A stretch of 64,000 nt of DNA from Paracamarosporium sp. OC-R06-R3 (GCA_019828545.1 JACVRA010000171.1:372001-436000), one strand, 5' to 3'; positions 45,100-56,757 are shown, counted from the first letter of the stretch. Translations and numbers: made by a program. The notes: a model not told the origin generated them from the letters alone.

Positions 45100-45923
45100 A
45101 TGCCGACCATGCCCGGCGATCGAGACGACCAGAATGCAGCAGGCGCGGTGGTGATGGATACCGAACGCTTCAATCGCTTTTATCCAATCCTAATATATTA
45201 CACACCGACAGATCACCCTGAAGACGTAGCAGCACGTGTCCTACATGTTGTAGCTCAGGCGAGAGGGCGCCCCGGCAGAATCTCTTTTGTTCGCGTGCCT
45301 ACACATGAACAAAACCCCTTGTCCGCAGGAGTTAGTCGTACTGCGTACGTTCATCAAGCCAGTTGTACCTTACGGATGCAGGCATGATTTACTTAGAGTT
45401 CAGGGTCCCACACGTCGACAATACGACCACCACTCCCAACGACACCATTTACGACCTCCTCAGGCAGGAAGTGAGCACTACATCTATCCACTCTGAACAA
45501 GACGCTCACCATCATTGGCCAAGTACGCCCCTCGGACACCTTTACCGCGCGGCCCGTGAGATTCCGTTGAGCTGTCGTGACGCCTGTCGATGCAGACATC
45601 TCTTCTACGAGAACGCGCCTCATGTTCTGCTGTGGGCTTCTCATGATACCACACTGCGAAATTACTACGATAACATTGAGTGTCGGATTCGCCGCCAGTT
45701 TTTGGGCGAGATGAGCCTCTTTAGCACAACGTCGAATCGTGCTCTGGTGAGTTTGCGACAGGCACGAGCGCTTGCTGGAATCGATGTGAGTGAATACGAT
45801 GTGGAGATTACGAGGAGGGTGTTAGCGGATCCGTCTGGCTGGGGACAGCTAGGAGATATGATGACACGGCGAGGATGGGCAGACGAGTTGGTCAGGGAAG
45901 GGGTGTACCGTGACCTCCAATGA
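45100..45923 (+). CDS. Hypothetical protein, reading frame unresolved or broken
   Basis: Two overlapping-frame segments look coding. The first runs from an ATG at 45100 to about 45350 (start MPTMPGDRDDQNAAG, then ERFNRFYPILIYYTPTDHPEDVAARVLHVVAQARGR). The second spans 45363-45923, about 186 residues, containing YLTDAGMIYLEFRVPH and ending REGVYRDLQ. They are in different frames, and no intron of plausible length with GT..AG borders links them: the best candidates are 32-37 bp. Either an unrecognised splice, an assembly indel near 45340-45370, or a genuine frameshift (pseudogene) explains this. I do not recognise the family; no domains, signal peptide or membrane helices were seen. Confidence 0.5.
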
Positions 45924-47289
45924 GGAGGAGGAGGATGTTGGATGGAAAGTCCTGTTGAGTCTACTAAACGTTGGACTGTATCAAACGTTGCGTTTGACTA
46001 CGAGGCTGTGTATGCTCGACTAAAGCCTTGTCGTTTGGTTGTAGGGAGTTTTGCTTACGCAGTTTGGCTGTATTCAGGATGAGCGTATACCATCAAGATC
46101 AAGTATTGGTATCCTGAGTGCACGGTATCAAGTTGTTTTAATCTCAAGTCACTGAAATCCGTCACGAGTGAGAACAGCCGCCATGGTATATCACGTTGTG
46201 GAGAACCTGGGTTGGTGTTGTGTGCCAGAAAGTAGCAAGGTAAAGTGATTGTCTCTATAAGCTTATATGGATTGCTCGGGTATCATTCGTAATGAGCAGA
46301 GGTCTGGAGAGGGCCCGGCTCTGGGAATATTAATATCACGTGACATTTGCACATATCGATTAGCTGGGCTGGATTGAACAACTACTGACCCCAACAATTC
46401 TGAACGGTGGCTCGAGCCATGGAATGCAAGTACATGTAGCGTGACGAATGTTGACGATAAGAACGAATGAAAAAGCGGCAGGTCAGCACTGTGCGACAGT
46501 CATTCACCTGGTCGAATCGAGGACACAGCAGGGCTCCCATCCAACAGGTAACGTCACAAATTTCCAGTTTAGGGCGCCCATATACATCATGGGGTTTCAG
46601 CAATCATCGACGGACTCGCGTGGATGATAGAGTTCTGATCTGTCAATGCTCTTCAGCTCGAGATGACTAACGATTTTGAGGAACGGGTTGCATTGAGGTT
46701 CATGCAGATATTGGCTCCGTTATTTGAAAATAGATACGTAGTCGGGAGATAATGTGATGGGTCCAGGTTCAGAAAGCATCTGGTTCAAGAGGCAACGTTG
46801 GAAGTTATGCTGCCATGGGAGGAGTGACACCAAACGTGAAGCTTTCCAGAATAGGTTTAGGTGTAAAACAGTGTGGAATGATTCCCGAAATTAGGGTTTC
46901 GGATCGTGGGAAGAAAGCAGAAAAGAAGAAAAAAACACCAACACTGCAAGGCCGAGTCAGCGCAGACGTCGCAGATGTTTGGCGACATGGGGTGGAGGCT
47001 AAGCCCGGGTCAGCTAGTCCATGTACGCTTCAAGGCAGCGGCGTATGGGCACCCGGTCGCTCTTTCTTTTCGAGATCACCACGACACCGTCGAAGCAACA
47101 TTTCAGCCTGCACAGCGCCAGCGAGTTGTGCCAGCGCACATCTGACCGCACCAGCGTACTCGCCCGACCGTTGCCATCCGTGCGACAGCACATTCGGGCT
47201 GATTCATGTTGATTCCGGGCGGCGCGCGGTGGTCCCCTTGCTGTGACCTATTGTGAGGAGGCTCCCAGCGCGGCCGTCGTGTGTTTGTG
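45924..47289. other. Intergenic region upstream of SWR1
   Basis: A 1.4-kb region without a supported gene. The last 250 bp are GC-rich and probably hold the SWR1 promoter and leader. Confidence 0.45.
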
Positions 47290-50200
47290 ATGGCCTCCGA
47301 CCCACCACACGAGCCCGAACACGCCCACGACGACGACCACCCTGCCGCGACCGACGACGACGACCAGGCGCCCGCCATCAAGGAGGAGGCCCACAACGGC
47401 GATGACGGCATCCAGGCATCGCGCCCTGCGAAGCGGCGGAAGCTCGACGACCTCACACCGCGCCGGTCCCTGTCACGCGCCGCGTCGCCGCCGTGGAAGG
47501 CGTTCGCGGCGGATGGCCCGACGACCATCTTCGACAACGGCGTGAGGAAGTCGTCGCGCGTGAACCGGGACGCGCCGCCCGACCCGCCCCTCAAGAAGAG
47601 CTCGCGGGCGGCAGTCGCGAAGGGCACGCAGACAAACGGCACGTCCAGGACCACCAGCAAGCAGAGCTCGCGCGCAGTCTCAACCGCCGGAACGCCGGCC
47701 AGGACCAAGGCACCCACGGGCGGCTCCAAGAAGGCTCCCGCGCCACCGCTGCAGTCGCCCACACGAAAGTCGGAGCGCAACAAGAGACCCGCCGCAGTCG
47801 CCCCTTCTCCCGCGTCGCCAGCCGTTGCACGCACGTCTCCGGAAGTCCCGCGCAGGCGTACTGGACGCGCCCGCAGAACCACGACCTCTACGGATGACGT
47901 AGCCCAGCACTCAACACCCGCCGACGACCCTCTCAACCCGCACGATGCATTCGACCAGTACTCTGCCGTAGACGCCTCAGACCCCAATCATTCCGCGCCC
48001 CGCATTCGCCTACGCTTCCGCAAACTCGACCCGCCAAAGCGCCATCCCCACCATATGCCGCCCGCTCGAAAGCATTCTTCGTTCGCCGAATGGTTACAAC
48101 ATGACGACCCACTCGAAGGAGACGAGGGTCAGAGGATAACTGAAGAGAAGGCGAAGGAGGAGGCTGATCGTCGGTTGCAGATTGCTGATGCTGCCGAGCG
48201 GGGCGTGCTGAGTCTGGGAAGATGTAGCATATTCCAACCTGAACCAGCCGACGAACCTCCGCCAAAGTATGGCCATTGGGATCATGTCATCTCTCATGCT
48301 CTGACCTTCAACAAGCTCCTTAAGGAGGAGAATGCTTTTCATCGAAAAATGGCGAAGACACTCGCGAGAGAGGCTTACGAATACTGGAAAGACAAGTACA
48401 AGCGGAAGTCGCAGGATGAGATCGACCAAGAAGAGGCAGATCGCGCCTTGTTGCGGTACAAGCAGCTTGTTAAGGACGTCAAAGATACGTGGGCGAACGT
48501 CAGAGTAGAAATTGACAAGGAGCGCGTGGCCAAGTGGGAAGCGGAGCAGGTTCAACTTGGTCACAAGGCAATGGACGATATGTTCAACCAAGCTCAAGAG
48601 ATTCTTGGCCGCAACGTGGTTGATTCTGCATCGTCTTTTGTAAGTGATGATCGAGACACGGAGGGCGAAGGCGAAGACTTTGAGAGCGCCGCATCACACA
48701 TTTCGGGCGAAGAGGACGTGGACGCAAATATGACTTCTGATTCTGAAAGCGACGAAGCCCAAGAGGATGACGAGGATGCCAATCTCACTGCTGAGCAACT
48801 GCGCGCCAAATACGAACAGCTTCCAGATCTTACCGATGATAGCTCTAGCGTTGATGGCGAGCAAGAAGACGAAGACGAAGAAACAGACGAGGTCATGAAT
48901 GGAATTGATCAAGGTACACCTGAACCAACTCCCGATCCGGACCTGGAGATGGGATCGGAAAACGGCGATGAACCACCAGATGAACATCTTGTGAACACAA
49001 ATGGTTACCATGGAGAAGATACGAATGGTAATGAGAAAAAGCCAGACTATATAGATCCCGCCACTGTCGAACTGGACACCGTGGACGAAGCCTTGTTAGA
49101 ATCTGACGATAATGGATCTGGATCTGGTAGCGAGGAGTGGCCGAGCGACGAGGACGAGGGCTCTGAGGAAGACGATGAAAGTCGGTCAGCTTCCGACTCC
49201 GGTTCAGACGAAGGAGATGACGATGTTGGCGTGATGGGCTTCTTGACTCCGGCTGAGATCAAGAAGTTGAAAGAGGCTGCTAAAACAGTTGTGGACGACG
49301 TCAGTACAGACAACGAAGTACCTGTAAACGGCGTTCATGAAACAAATGGTACGAATGGAATCCACGAAGCAGAAAAAGAGTGTGTCAAGGTTATACCGGA
49401 TACAAATGGCACTACAATAGATGTGGACATGCCTGACGACAATATGGACAAGGCCCCTGAAGCTGCGCCTGCGCCCTCTATCGAAATCAGTGTATCCGAG
49501 CCAGTTGCCGAAACTATACCAGAAAAGGCCATCTCTAGATGTCGCTCTCGGCATTCGTCTGAACCTCCGCGTGTTGAAATCCCCTCCCTTTTACGCGGTA
49601 CACTTCGTGAATACCAACACGATGGTCTCGATTGGCTCGCCAATTTGTACGATTCAGAAACCAACGGTATCCTTGCTGATGAAATGGGTCTCGGCAAGAC
49701 TATCCAGACGATCTCAGTACTAGCGTACATCGCTGTCTATCGACAAAAGTGGGGACCGCATTTGGTTGTTGTTCCCACCAGCGTAATGCTGAATTGGGAA
49801 ATGGAGTTCAAAAAGTTCTTGCCGGGGTTCAAAATCCTCACATATTATGGTGACATCAACGAGCGCAAAAGAAAGCGTGTCGGCTGGCGTAATACGGGTC
49901 GAGACATGATAAACGTTGTGATCACATCGTATCAGCTCATTCTGCAAGACGCTGCAGCATTCAAAATGCGGGCGTGGCAATATCTCGTTCTTGACGAGGC
50001 TCACAACATTAAAAACTTCAAATCTCAACGATGGCAGACTATGTTGAACCTTCGCACCGAGCGACGATTGTTATTAACGGGAACACCTCTCCAGAACAAC
50101 ATCGATGAGCTTTGGTCTTTACTCTATTTCTTAATGCCTGCTGGCTTTGCTGGTGAAGGCCGCATTGCTGGGTTAGAAGAATTCACAATGGCCCTCAAGA

Positions 50201-52329
50201 ACCCGACCTCACAAATTCTTGAACAAGGGCGGCAACAGCTAGACGCAGAAGCGCAGAAGATTGTCAAAAAGCTCCACGAGGTTCTACGTCCTTATCTCCT
50301 CCGACGACTGAAGGCAGATGTTGAGAAACAAATGCCGGGAAAGTACGAACACGTGGTTTATTGCAAACTGTCTAAGCGACAGCGACAGCTGTATGATGGG
50401 TTCATGGGCCGCGCCTCGACCAAAGAGATCTTGTCATCCGGGAATTACATGTCAATTATCAACTGCTTAATGTCACTTCGAAAAGTCTGCAACCATCCTG
50501 ACCTATTCGAGACCAGAGCCATTGTGACGTCTATGGCCATGCCAAAGTCAGTTACTGCCCGGTTCGAAATAAAGGACTTCCTTATCCGGAAAAGACTGTC
50601 AGAAGGCATGGAAGATAAGCAGGTTAATTTAGAAGCACTGAATTTGGTGTTTGCGCACCGTGAGCGAACTTCGATGCTACAAGCTCGAAGGTCGCAGCAA
50701 ATTCGTGCTACGCGTCCGTTGGAAGACCTCATTGAAGTTCAGACACGTCGTATAAAGCAATCCTCCGAGCCGGTGCCATCTTCCATCCAATCCACGCTTG
50801 CAGCCATGGCGAACAGAGAAAGAACTGCCATCCGAGATCACCTTCGAACTTGCCTCAAGCTTACTCGTTCTCGGACACAGTTCTTACCGATATACGGCAA
50901 AGGTTTGATCGATCGACTCACCATGGGTTACGAAGATTACGCATTTGGTGCTCGTGAACCAGAAGAAACCATCACGAGGCCTCCACAACCATCTTACAAT
51001 CCAGCATATGCTCCAGGCATGCAATATCATCAGCCAAATCCTTTTGGACAGGCACCTGCGTCTCTGCCACCCGTCATCGGGATCAAAGAGGGACGGCGTG
51101 GAAGGTTAGGTTTCCGTCAACCTCTTCGCCCAGAACTTGCTTCGATGTGGCATCTACAAAAGATCAACGCTTTTGCTGACATGATACCCACCCTCGAAGA
51201 ACGTGCCGAAGCTCTCGAGCCTATTGTGACCCGCTTCACTTGCGTCACACCGGCAGTTGCAGCTGAGGAATTGGCTCCCTTGACGTTGTCCCAAACCGGC
51301 GTACAGCTTATACGATCTTCGGAGATGGCACACCAACGAGATCCTTTCCACGAGAGTCGCATCCGCCAGTCGATTGCTTTTCCCGATAAGCGTCTCTTAC
51401 AATACGATTGCGGCAAACTCCAACGTCTCGCCACCCTCTTAAGAGATCTCCAAGCAGGTGGTCACCGTGCCCTCATCTTTACTCAGATGACCAAGGTCCT
51501 CGACATCCTAGAACAATTCCTCAATATTCACGGCCATCGCTACCTCCGACTCGACGGCGCAACGAAAGTCGAGCAGCGCCAGATTCTTACCGACCGTTTC
51601 AACAACGACCCCCGCATTCTCTGCTTTATCCTCTCTTCTCGATCTGGAGGTCTCGGTATCAATCTTACAGGCGCAGACACCGTCATCTTCTATGACCTTG
51701 ACTGGAACCCCGCGATGGACAAGCAGTGTCAGGATCGGTCTCATCGTATCGGTCAAACGCGCGATGTGCATATTTATAAATTTGTGTCCGAGTATACCAT
51801 CGAAGCCAACATACTACGCAAGAGCAACCAGAAGCGCCTTCTTGATGATGTGATCATTCAAAAGGGCGACTTTACGACTGACACGTTCAACCGTGTAACC
51901 TGGCGCGACGCTCTAGACGATGGTCTGGGTGACGAAGCAGGCGCGGCCATGGACCGCGTGCTTGGCGAAAAAGCAGGACTCCTCGGCGACGCGCGCGTCA
52001 TGGGTAATGTTGAGGATACCGAAGACATGGCCGCCGCGACTGTAGCACAAAAAGAGATTGTGGACGAAATCCACGACGACCAAGTGGACTTCAGTGAGAG
52101 CGCTGCAGCGACGCCTGGTGGGGCAACGCGCGCGGGCAGCGAGGTATTGGGTGAAGAGATGCCTGGAGGTATCGACGGCGAAAGACTGAGAAGACATGTC
52201 GATGAGTATATGTTGGCGAGATACAGAGATGAGCACGGAAGAGAACCATATAAGCCACCGACGGATCGACAGAGGAGGCATCGGAAAGGAGGCGATGTGC
52301 ATCGGACGCACAAGAAAAGGAGGTACTGA
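47290..52329 (+). CDS. SWR1: SWR1-complex ATPase (H2A.Z-depositing chromatin remodeler)
   Basis: Single-exon gene of about 1679 residues; the ATG at 47290 was preferred over the in-frame GTG at 47281. Swr1 exchanges H2A for H2A.Z in nucleosomes. Order of parts: a basic/acidic disordered N-terminus, the HSA helix at about 325-450 (YGHWDHVISHALTF..), which binds Arp4 and actin, and a long acidic region at about 450-720 that likely binds H2A.Z-H2B. Next is the SNF2 motor with DEMGLGKT at about 797, LDEAHNIKN near 902 and TGTPLQNN. A long insertion typical of INO80/SWR1 motors, for the Rvb1/Rvb2 ring, follows, then the second lobe from about 1378 with SRSGGLGINLTGAD and DRSHRIGQ. PTSVMLNWEMEFKKFLPGFKILTYYG separates it from INO80. 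All motifs look intact. Confidence 0.95.
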   Translation: MASDPPHEPEHAHDDDHPAATDDDDQAPAIKEEAHNGDDGIQASRPAKRRKLDDLTPRRSLSRAASPPWKAFAADGPTTIFDNGVRKSSRVNRDAPPDPPLKKSSRAAVAKGTQTNGTSRTTSKQSSRAVSTAGTPARTKAPTGGSKKAPAPPLQSPTRKSERNKRPAAVAPSPASPAVARTSPEVPRRRTGRARRTTTSTDDVAQHSTPADDPLNPHDAFDQYSAVDASDPNHSAPRIRLRFRKLDPPKRHPHHMPPARKHSSFAEWLQHDDPLEGDEGQRITEEKAKEEADRRLQIADAAERGVLSLGRCSIFQPEPADEPPPKYGHWDHVISHALTFNKLLKEENAFHRKMAKTLAREAYEYWKDKYKRKSQDEIDQEEADRALLRYKQLVKDVKDTWANVRVEIDKERVAKWEAEQVQLGHKAMDDMFNQAQEILGRNVVDSASSFVSDDRDTEGEGEDFESAASHISGEEDVDANMTSDSESDEAQEDDEDANLTAEQLRAKYEQLPDLTDDSSSVDGEQEDEDEETDEVMNGIDQGTPEPTPDPDLEMGSENGDEPPDEHLVNTNGYHGEDTNGNEKKPDYIDPATVELDTVDEALLESDDNGSGSGSEEWPSDEDEGSEEDDESRSASDSGSDEGDDDVGVMGFLTPAEIKKLKEAAKTVVDDVSTDNEVPVNGVHETNGTNGIHEAEKECVKVIPDTNGTTIDVDMPDDNMDKAPEAAPAPSIEISVSEPVAETIPEKAISRCRSRHSSEPPRVEIPSLLRGTLREYQHDGLDWLANLYDSETNGILADEMGLGKTIQTISVLAYIAVYRQKWGPHLVVVPTSVMLNWEMEFKKFLPGFKILTYYGDINERKRKRVGWRNTGRDMINVVITSYQLILQDAAAFKMRAWQYLVLDEAHNIKNFKSQRWQTMLNLRTERRLLLTGTPLQNNIDELWSLLYFLMPAGFAGEGRIAGLEEFTMALKNPTSQILEQGRQQLDAEAQKIVKKLHEVLRPYLLRRLKADVEKQMPGKYEHVVYCKLSKRQRQLYDGFMGRASTKEILSSGNYMSIINCLMSLRKVCNHPDLFETRAIVTSMAMPKSVTARFEIKDFLIRKRLSEGMEDKQVNLEALNLVFAHRERTSMLQARRSQQIRATRPLEDLIEVQTRRIKQSSEPVPSSIQSTLAAMANRERTAIRDHLRTCLKLTRSRTQFLPIYGKGLIDRLTMGYEDYAFGAREPEETITRPPQPSYNPAYAPGMQYHQPNPFGQAPASLPPVIGIKEGRRGRLGFRQPLRPELASMWHLQKINAFADMIPTLEERAEALEPIVTRFTCVTPAVAAEELAPLTLSQTGVQLIRSSEMAHQRDPFHESRIRQSIAFPDKRLLQYDCGKLQRLATLLRDLQAGGHRALIFTQMTKVLDILEQFLNIHGHRYLRLDGATKVEQRQILTDRFNNDPRILCFILSSRSGGLGINLTGADTVIFYDLDWNPAMDKQCQDRSHRIGQTRDVHIYKFVSEYTIEANILRKSNQKRLLDDVIIQKGDFTTDTFNRVTWRDALDDGLGDEAGAAMDRVLGEKAGLLGDARVMGNVEDTEDMAAATVAQKEIVDEIHDDQVDFSESAAATPGGATRAGSEVLGEEMPGGIDGERLRRHVDEYMLARYRDEHGREPYKPPTDRQRRHRKGGDVHRTHKKRRY

Positions 52330-53934
52330 GGAGCCACTATACCGATGACGCCTCGCTCTCGTCATAGATGCATCGACAGTAATTGCGACAAAGGTGTACG
52401 GATGTGGAAAAGATTTAGGGTATTGTATTAATAATGTGGTCTAGGCTGGTGCATTTCCTAAGGCGTAAGGTGCTGGATGGATAAGATGAGGAGCATGAGC
52501 GGATACTGTATCATTAGGTATTTAGAGGTGTGTGGAATGTACAAGCAGCAAAATGTATGCATGGGTGGCGTCTGCAGGCAAAATTAATTGAATGGGATAT
52601 CGTTGGCATATTGTTGGCATCTTCAGCGAGCTTCATCGTTTGAACGTTGATGCCATTTATGCGTATTGATAGTGTACATGTCTTACCTAGTCATTTCTCA
52701 TTCACGATATAGTACGAAGTGTCATCGAAGTGTCATTGTTCAGCATTATTGTCATCCAGGAAGTTCCGCTATACAATTGCATAGTGTCAACCTTCCGACG
52801 CTTGATTACCGATGTGTACCGTGACGTTCATACATACATTATGGCGCCGACATGCCCCACTTCTGCAGGGAGTGCTATAACCAAGAGGCCTGCCGTAGAC
52901 ACTCTTTAGCTACTCAAAGGGTGTCCTCAGCTTGGGTGCTGCGAATATTCCACGGTTCATTTACTGTACAGCGGGTTTCAATAGTTTTTCTCTACAGCAC
53001 GTCCGAGCAAGATGGCTTCCACGCCGTTTTCAACACTCGATATATGTGCACTGGCAACAAGCGGCTAGACTATCTGATGCAACATGTAAATGGAAATGAA
53101 CATTCAGCATTTCGGGCAGAGACATATGCATGGCTTTGATGAGTATTCTTATTTCTTTCTTTATTTTTTTTTCTTTCATACACTCAACAACCAAGTTTGA
53201 AGTGTGGTAAGGACACAGTATCTAGCATATGGTCATGATAAGAGGTGCTCGCAGGTGTATGCTGAACACGTGCGTCGCCTTATCGACAAGCATTCTTCGT
53301 TCGCATTGCTGTGGTTGGATACGAAGGAAAGCGTCGTTGTCGTCGCAAGCTTGGGCGCGTTCAAGCGCCAACCGGTCAGCGACGCGTGGAGTGGCGACAA
53401 CCCCGCACAGCTACACCAGCGGCAGAACGTTGATGGAACGAAAAGCAATTGATGCCTACGCCCAAACAGACAATTACCAAAGACTAAGAGAAAGACGTCA
53501 ATGTGGCCATCAAGTGTCCGGCTCCCTGCCTCGCTGTGGTCGACATCGCTGGCACAGCCTCATCTCTCCACACCGTGAAGCCACTCCAGCTCAGCTGGGA
53601 GCACCACGGTAGGCCGCGCGGTCTCTAGCGGTCAGCGCTACCCTTATTGGCAGCGCGCATAGGCAGCAGCAAACACGGGATGCCAGCCTTGCCATTTATG
53701 ATGCACAATCGCATTCGCTTCTGCAATGGTGGCTTCGAGAAACTGTAGCGTTACGTTGGCCACATCCTCCTCACCTGTCGCTAGTATCAGCCGACGGTCC
53801 AAACGTCGATATAAGCTTTGGCTAGCTGCAATTCCCCATCTTTACAATTAGTTTCTGTGTTTTCACTCCACTACATTATATACCCCGGGCACTGGCTTCA
53901 ACAGTGTCTATTGCTGGAGTGTGATACCATCATC
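52330..53934. other. Intergenic region, 1.6 kb
   Basis: Between SWR1 and the next plus-strand gene. It contains a T-rich tract (about 53155-53180) and short GC-rich frames near 53200-53600 that have no conserved features. The promoter of the next gene is presumably just before 53935. Confidence 0.45.
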
Positions 53935-56466
53935 ATGGCCGACAGACGCACACCGCCGTCCTCCAACCTATCCATCAACCCACCGCCTCCTTCATCAACA
54001 GCATCGAATCCAGGGTTCACACCACGCTCCAGTTCGTTCCCTGACAACATTGACTCCGACGATGAAGATGTTTTCGATCCCACTCCCGTGCACAGCCCAG
54101 GCGGCCCCCAGTACGACGACCTCCCACCTTCGTACGACGAAGCCCAACAACAAGCGCTCCACGATGCGCGAAACGGTGTCCCACCCCTAAATCCTAACCA
54201 CCTGGACATCAACCATCTACAGCTCGACGATGCGAGTCCGCAGTACGAACTTCCTGCAGACGCAGAGGTGCACGCGCATCGCGCTACTGCGGAAGAGCTT
54301 GCAAGAGATGGTAGCAGAAACGTGCCAATCCAGCACGTCCAAAGCAGCGAGCAAATCCCCGTAGGAAGAGTAGCAAACACGAACTCAACCTCAACGAGAC
54401 CCCCCGCACCAGTGGATCAAGCGTCAGCCCTCCTGACCGCAGCCCTGCAATTCACCAAGCACGAGCCCGACGCAGACGCCCGCTACGCACCCCGTCTCAG
54501 CCGCTGCATCGCCATCCCAAATGAGGCTACCAGCACTCCCTCGGGACGCAAAGGAAAAGCCCGCGCCCGCCGCGAGGAACGAAGAGCCGGCCGAAGAGCC
54601 CAATCCGATGTCCACCTCCCCGGTGCCTGGCCAGGAGCCTCGACAGACACGCTCACCGCCGACTCCGACAGACCCGGAGAACCAGCGCAGTTTCTGAGGG
54701 CGTATGCAAAAGCGCTGCACGCACATTCCATCCGACCGGCCGAGTTTCTCGATTTCCTGGATGGCCTCAACGCGCTGTGTGCTGCGGCGGGGTGCACGCC
54801 TGCAGACCTCGTCCAGCCGTCTTCTCAGGACTCGAATCCCAATATCGAATTGGTAAGGAGTTATGTAGATGCTACGAACGAAGCATTCTTTGCCCCGCGG
54901 GGTTTAAAAGTCTCGCTGAGGCCGTTCGCCTCGTTGCTGGATGCTGTTCAGATTCCTGAAGAGAGGGGGCAACGTGCGGGTGCGGTGGCGGGTGTGCTCG
55001 ACCCGAAGGCTTCGCCGGCGAAGCGAGCGCAGGCGCTGCATCCTTGGGTCGAGGCGCTGGAGTTGAACGTTACCGAGCCCAGCATTGCGGCGGTCATACT
55101 GAGGGAGATGGGCGAGAGTTTTAGGAGTGCGCCTCCGGAGCTGGACCCGGCCGCAACGAATGAAAGTGCACAGTCTGCTGAAAATGAGAAAACAAGATTA
55201 GAGAGGGAGTACGCGGAAAGAACCCGTGCTGCGGCAGACGACGACGATCCCCCGCACTCTATCCCGGGAGAGTTTCCAGAAAGCAACGAGATCCCACGTC
55301 CACCGTTCGGTGGCTGGCGTGGACGTGGTGCTGGAGGTCGAGGCGGTCATTGGACACCTTTTGGTCCACCGGGATATGGTCCGTTTGGTCCACCAGGCCA
55401 TGGTCCTCATGGCCCTCCCGGTTTTACTCCTTTCGGTCCACCAGGTTACGGACCTCATGGACCTCCTGGTTACGGCCACCATGGTGCTGGAGGCTTTGGC
55501 CGGCCTGGGTTTGGCCCTGGGCGAGGCTCTTGGGGGCCTCGAGGAGGTCCAGGTGCTGGGGTCAACGGCTGGGAAGCTCTCGGGCAGAGCATAGGAAAAT
55601 GGGGTGAAGAGTTTGGCAAGAGGATGGAGGCATGGACTGACCAGTTTGCAAAAGAAGCCGCAGAGTGGGGTACAGATTTCAGCAAGAGGGCCGGTGGCGG
55701 TACGAATGGATGTGGAGCAGCGGGACCTAGCACGCAGAGAGCGGCTGCAGCATCCTCTTCGAGCGTGCCAACTCCTTCGAACACGGCCGCGAACAATACT
55801 CAAGAAACAGGTGTCCACCGCGGGGAGTCCAGCACCTCTCGCGATCACGTAGCAGCCGAGCTCGAGAAGCACGCCTCAGAAAAAGCCTCCCGGAAGCACG
55901 AAGTCGACGACGCGTCCTCTATTTCCTCAGACAGCTCTTCAGACAGCGACTCCGATTCCGACGATGGTGATGAAAACGACGAGAAAGCATACATCAACGC
56001 ATCCAAGCACTTCACCGAGCGCATCCGCGAGATCAACGACGCAGCCGATGCCTCGCGTGCCAAAGGCAAGAAAGCACCCGCAGACATTGAGCGTGAGCGC
56101 GCTCTTGCCATTGAGAAAGCGGCAAAGGACAAGACAGCGATGGAAGAGAAGATCGAACAAAAGCGGACGAAGCGCGCCATCATGCGCGACTTTAAGCATC
56201 AGCGCAGGGATTTGAAACGGAATCACCGACAGAATAGGAGGGAGCTAAGGAAGCAAGGGGTAGGGAAGAAGAGCAAAGAGTGGAAGGAGGTGAAGAAAAG
56301 CCATCAGGAGAAGAAGAAAGCTTTGAAACGTGAGAAGAACGACGTCAGAAGGCAATTCAGAGAGGCGAGGAAGGTAGAAAGGAGTGAGCGTAGAGCAAGG
56401 GCTGCCGAAGATTCAGGAAGCGATACTACTGAATCAGTCTGGATTGTTGTGGACAATCTGGCGTAG
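53935..56466 (+). CDS. Gly/Pro-rich hypothetical protein with PPSY motif
   Basis: Single exon, 843 residues from the ATG at 53935. The N-terminus has LPPSYDEAQ, a PPxY motif that binds WW domains, such as those of Rsp5-type ubiquitin ligases. A folded-looking helical part at about 245-400 (FLRAYAKALHAHSIRPAEFLDFLDGLNAL.., then VRSYVDATNEAFFAPRGLKVSLR) is widely seen in filamentous ascomycetes but has no name known to me. Then a run of FGPPGYGP-like repeats, about 12 GPPG or GPRG copies, gives a Gly/Pro/His-rich disordered spacer near 475-545. The C-terminus is acidic and then strongly basic and helical (about 700-830). It may be a scaffold or RNA-interacting protein; no function assigned. Confidence 0.78.
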   Translation: MADRRTPPSSNLSINPPPPSSTASNPGFTPRSSSFPDNIDSDDEDVFDPTPVHSPGGPQYDDLPPSYDEAQQQALHDARNGVPPLNPNHLDINHLQLDDASPQYELPADAEVHAHRATAEELARDGSRNVPIQHVQSSEQIPVGRVANTNSTSTRPPAPVDQASALLTAALQFTKHEPDADARYAPRLSRCIAIPNEATSTPSGRKGKARARREERRAGRRAQSDVHLPGAWPGASTDTLTADSDRPGEPAQFLRAYAKALHAHSIRPAEFLDFLDGLNALCAAAGCTPADLVQPSSQDSNPNIELVRSYVDATNEAFFAPRGLKVSLRPFASLLDAVQIPEERGQRAGAVAGVLDPKASPAKRAQALHPWVEALELNVTEPSIAAVILREMGESFRSAPPELDPAATNESAQSAENEKTRLEREYAERTRAAADDDDPPHSIPGEFPESNEIPRPPFGGWRGRGAGGRGGHWTPFGPPGYGPFGPPGHGPHGPPGFTPFGPPGYGPHGPPGYGHHGAGGFGRPGFGPGRGSWGPRGGPGAGVNGWEALGQSIGKWGEEFGKRMEAWTDQFAKEAAEWGTDFSKRAGGGTNGCGAAGPSTQRAAAASSSSVPTPSNTAANNTQETGVHRGESSTSRDHVAAELEKHASEKASRKHEVDDASSISSDSSSDSDSDSDDGDENDEKAYINASKHFTERIREINDAADASRAKGKKAPADIERERALAIEKAAKDKTAMEEKIEQKRTKRAIMRDFKHQRRDLKRNHRQNRRELRKQGVGKKSKEWKEVKKSHQEKKKALKREKNDVRRQFREARKVERSERRARAAEDSGSDTTESVWIVVDNLA

Positions 56467-56757
56467 TGGTGGGTAACGATCGTTTTCTAATGTATTCGTA
56501 GCCGACCTTGATCTCAATCTCATCTGTTCGTTGCAATGCAATGTTCATCATTAAAGACTAGCATAATCATGAAATAAACTAGTCGTCGCCAGTTTCGAGA
56601 GCAGGTGGAAAATCCCACAATACCACGGTTGGTAAGTTGAAAATCGTTGCGATCCTAAGATTTATTCGTAGTTCGTAGAACGTGACATGTCTTTCCTTGA
56701 GCCTGTAGATATCATTCAGATGTGCACGAACAGATCGTAACACATATGATGCAGAGT

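Noticed and set aside
47103..47987. 294-residue ORF on the minus strand
   Set aside because: It is antisense to the GC-rich 5' part of SWR1 and has no conserved features.
53204..53612. Two overlapping ORFs of 82 and 127 residues
   Set aside because: Different frames, no conserved features, in a region with no promoter context.
55198..55872. 224-residue minus-strand ORF
   Set aside because: Antisense to the GPPG-repeat gene, low-complexity and without family features.
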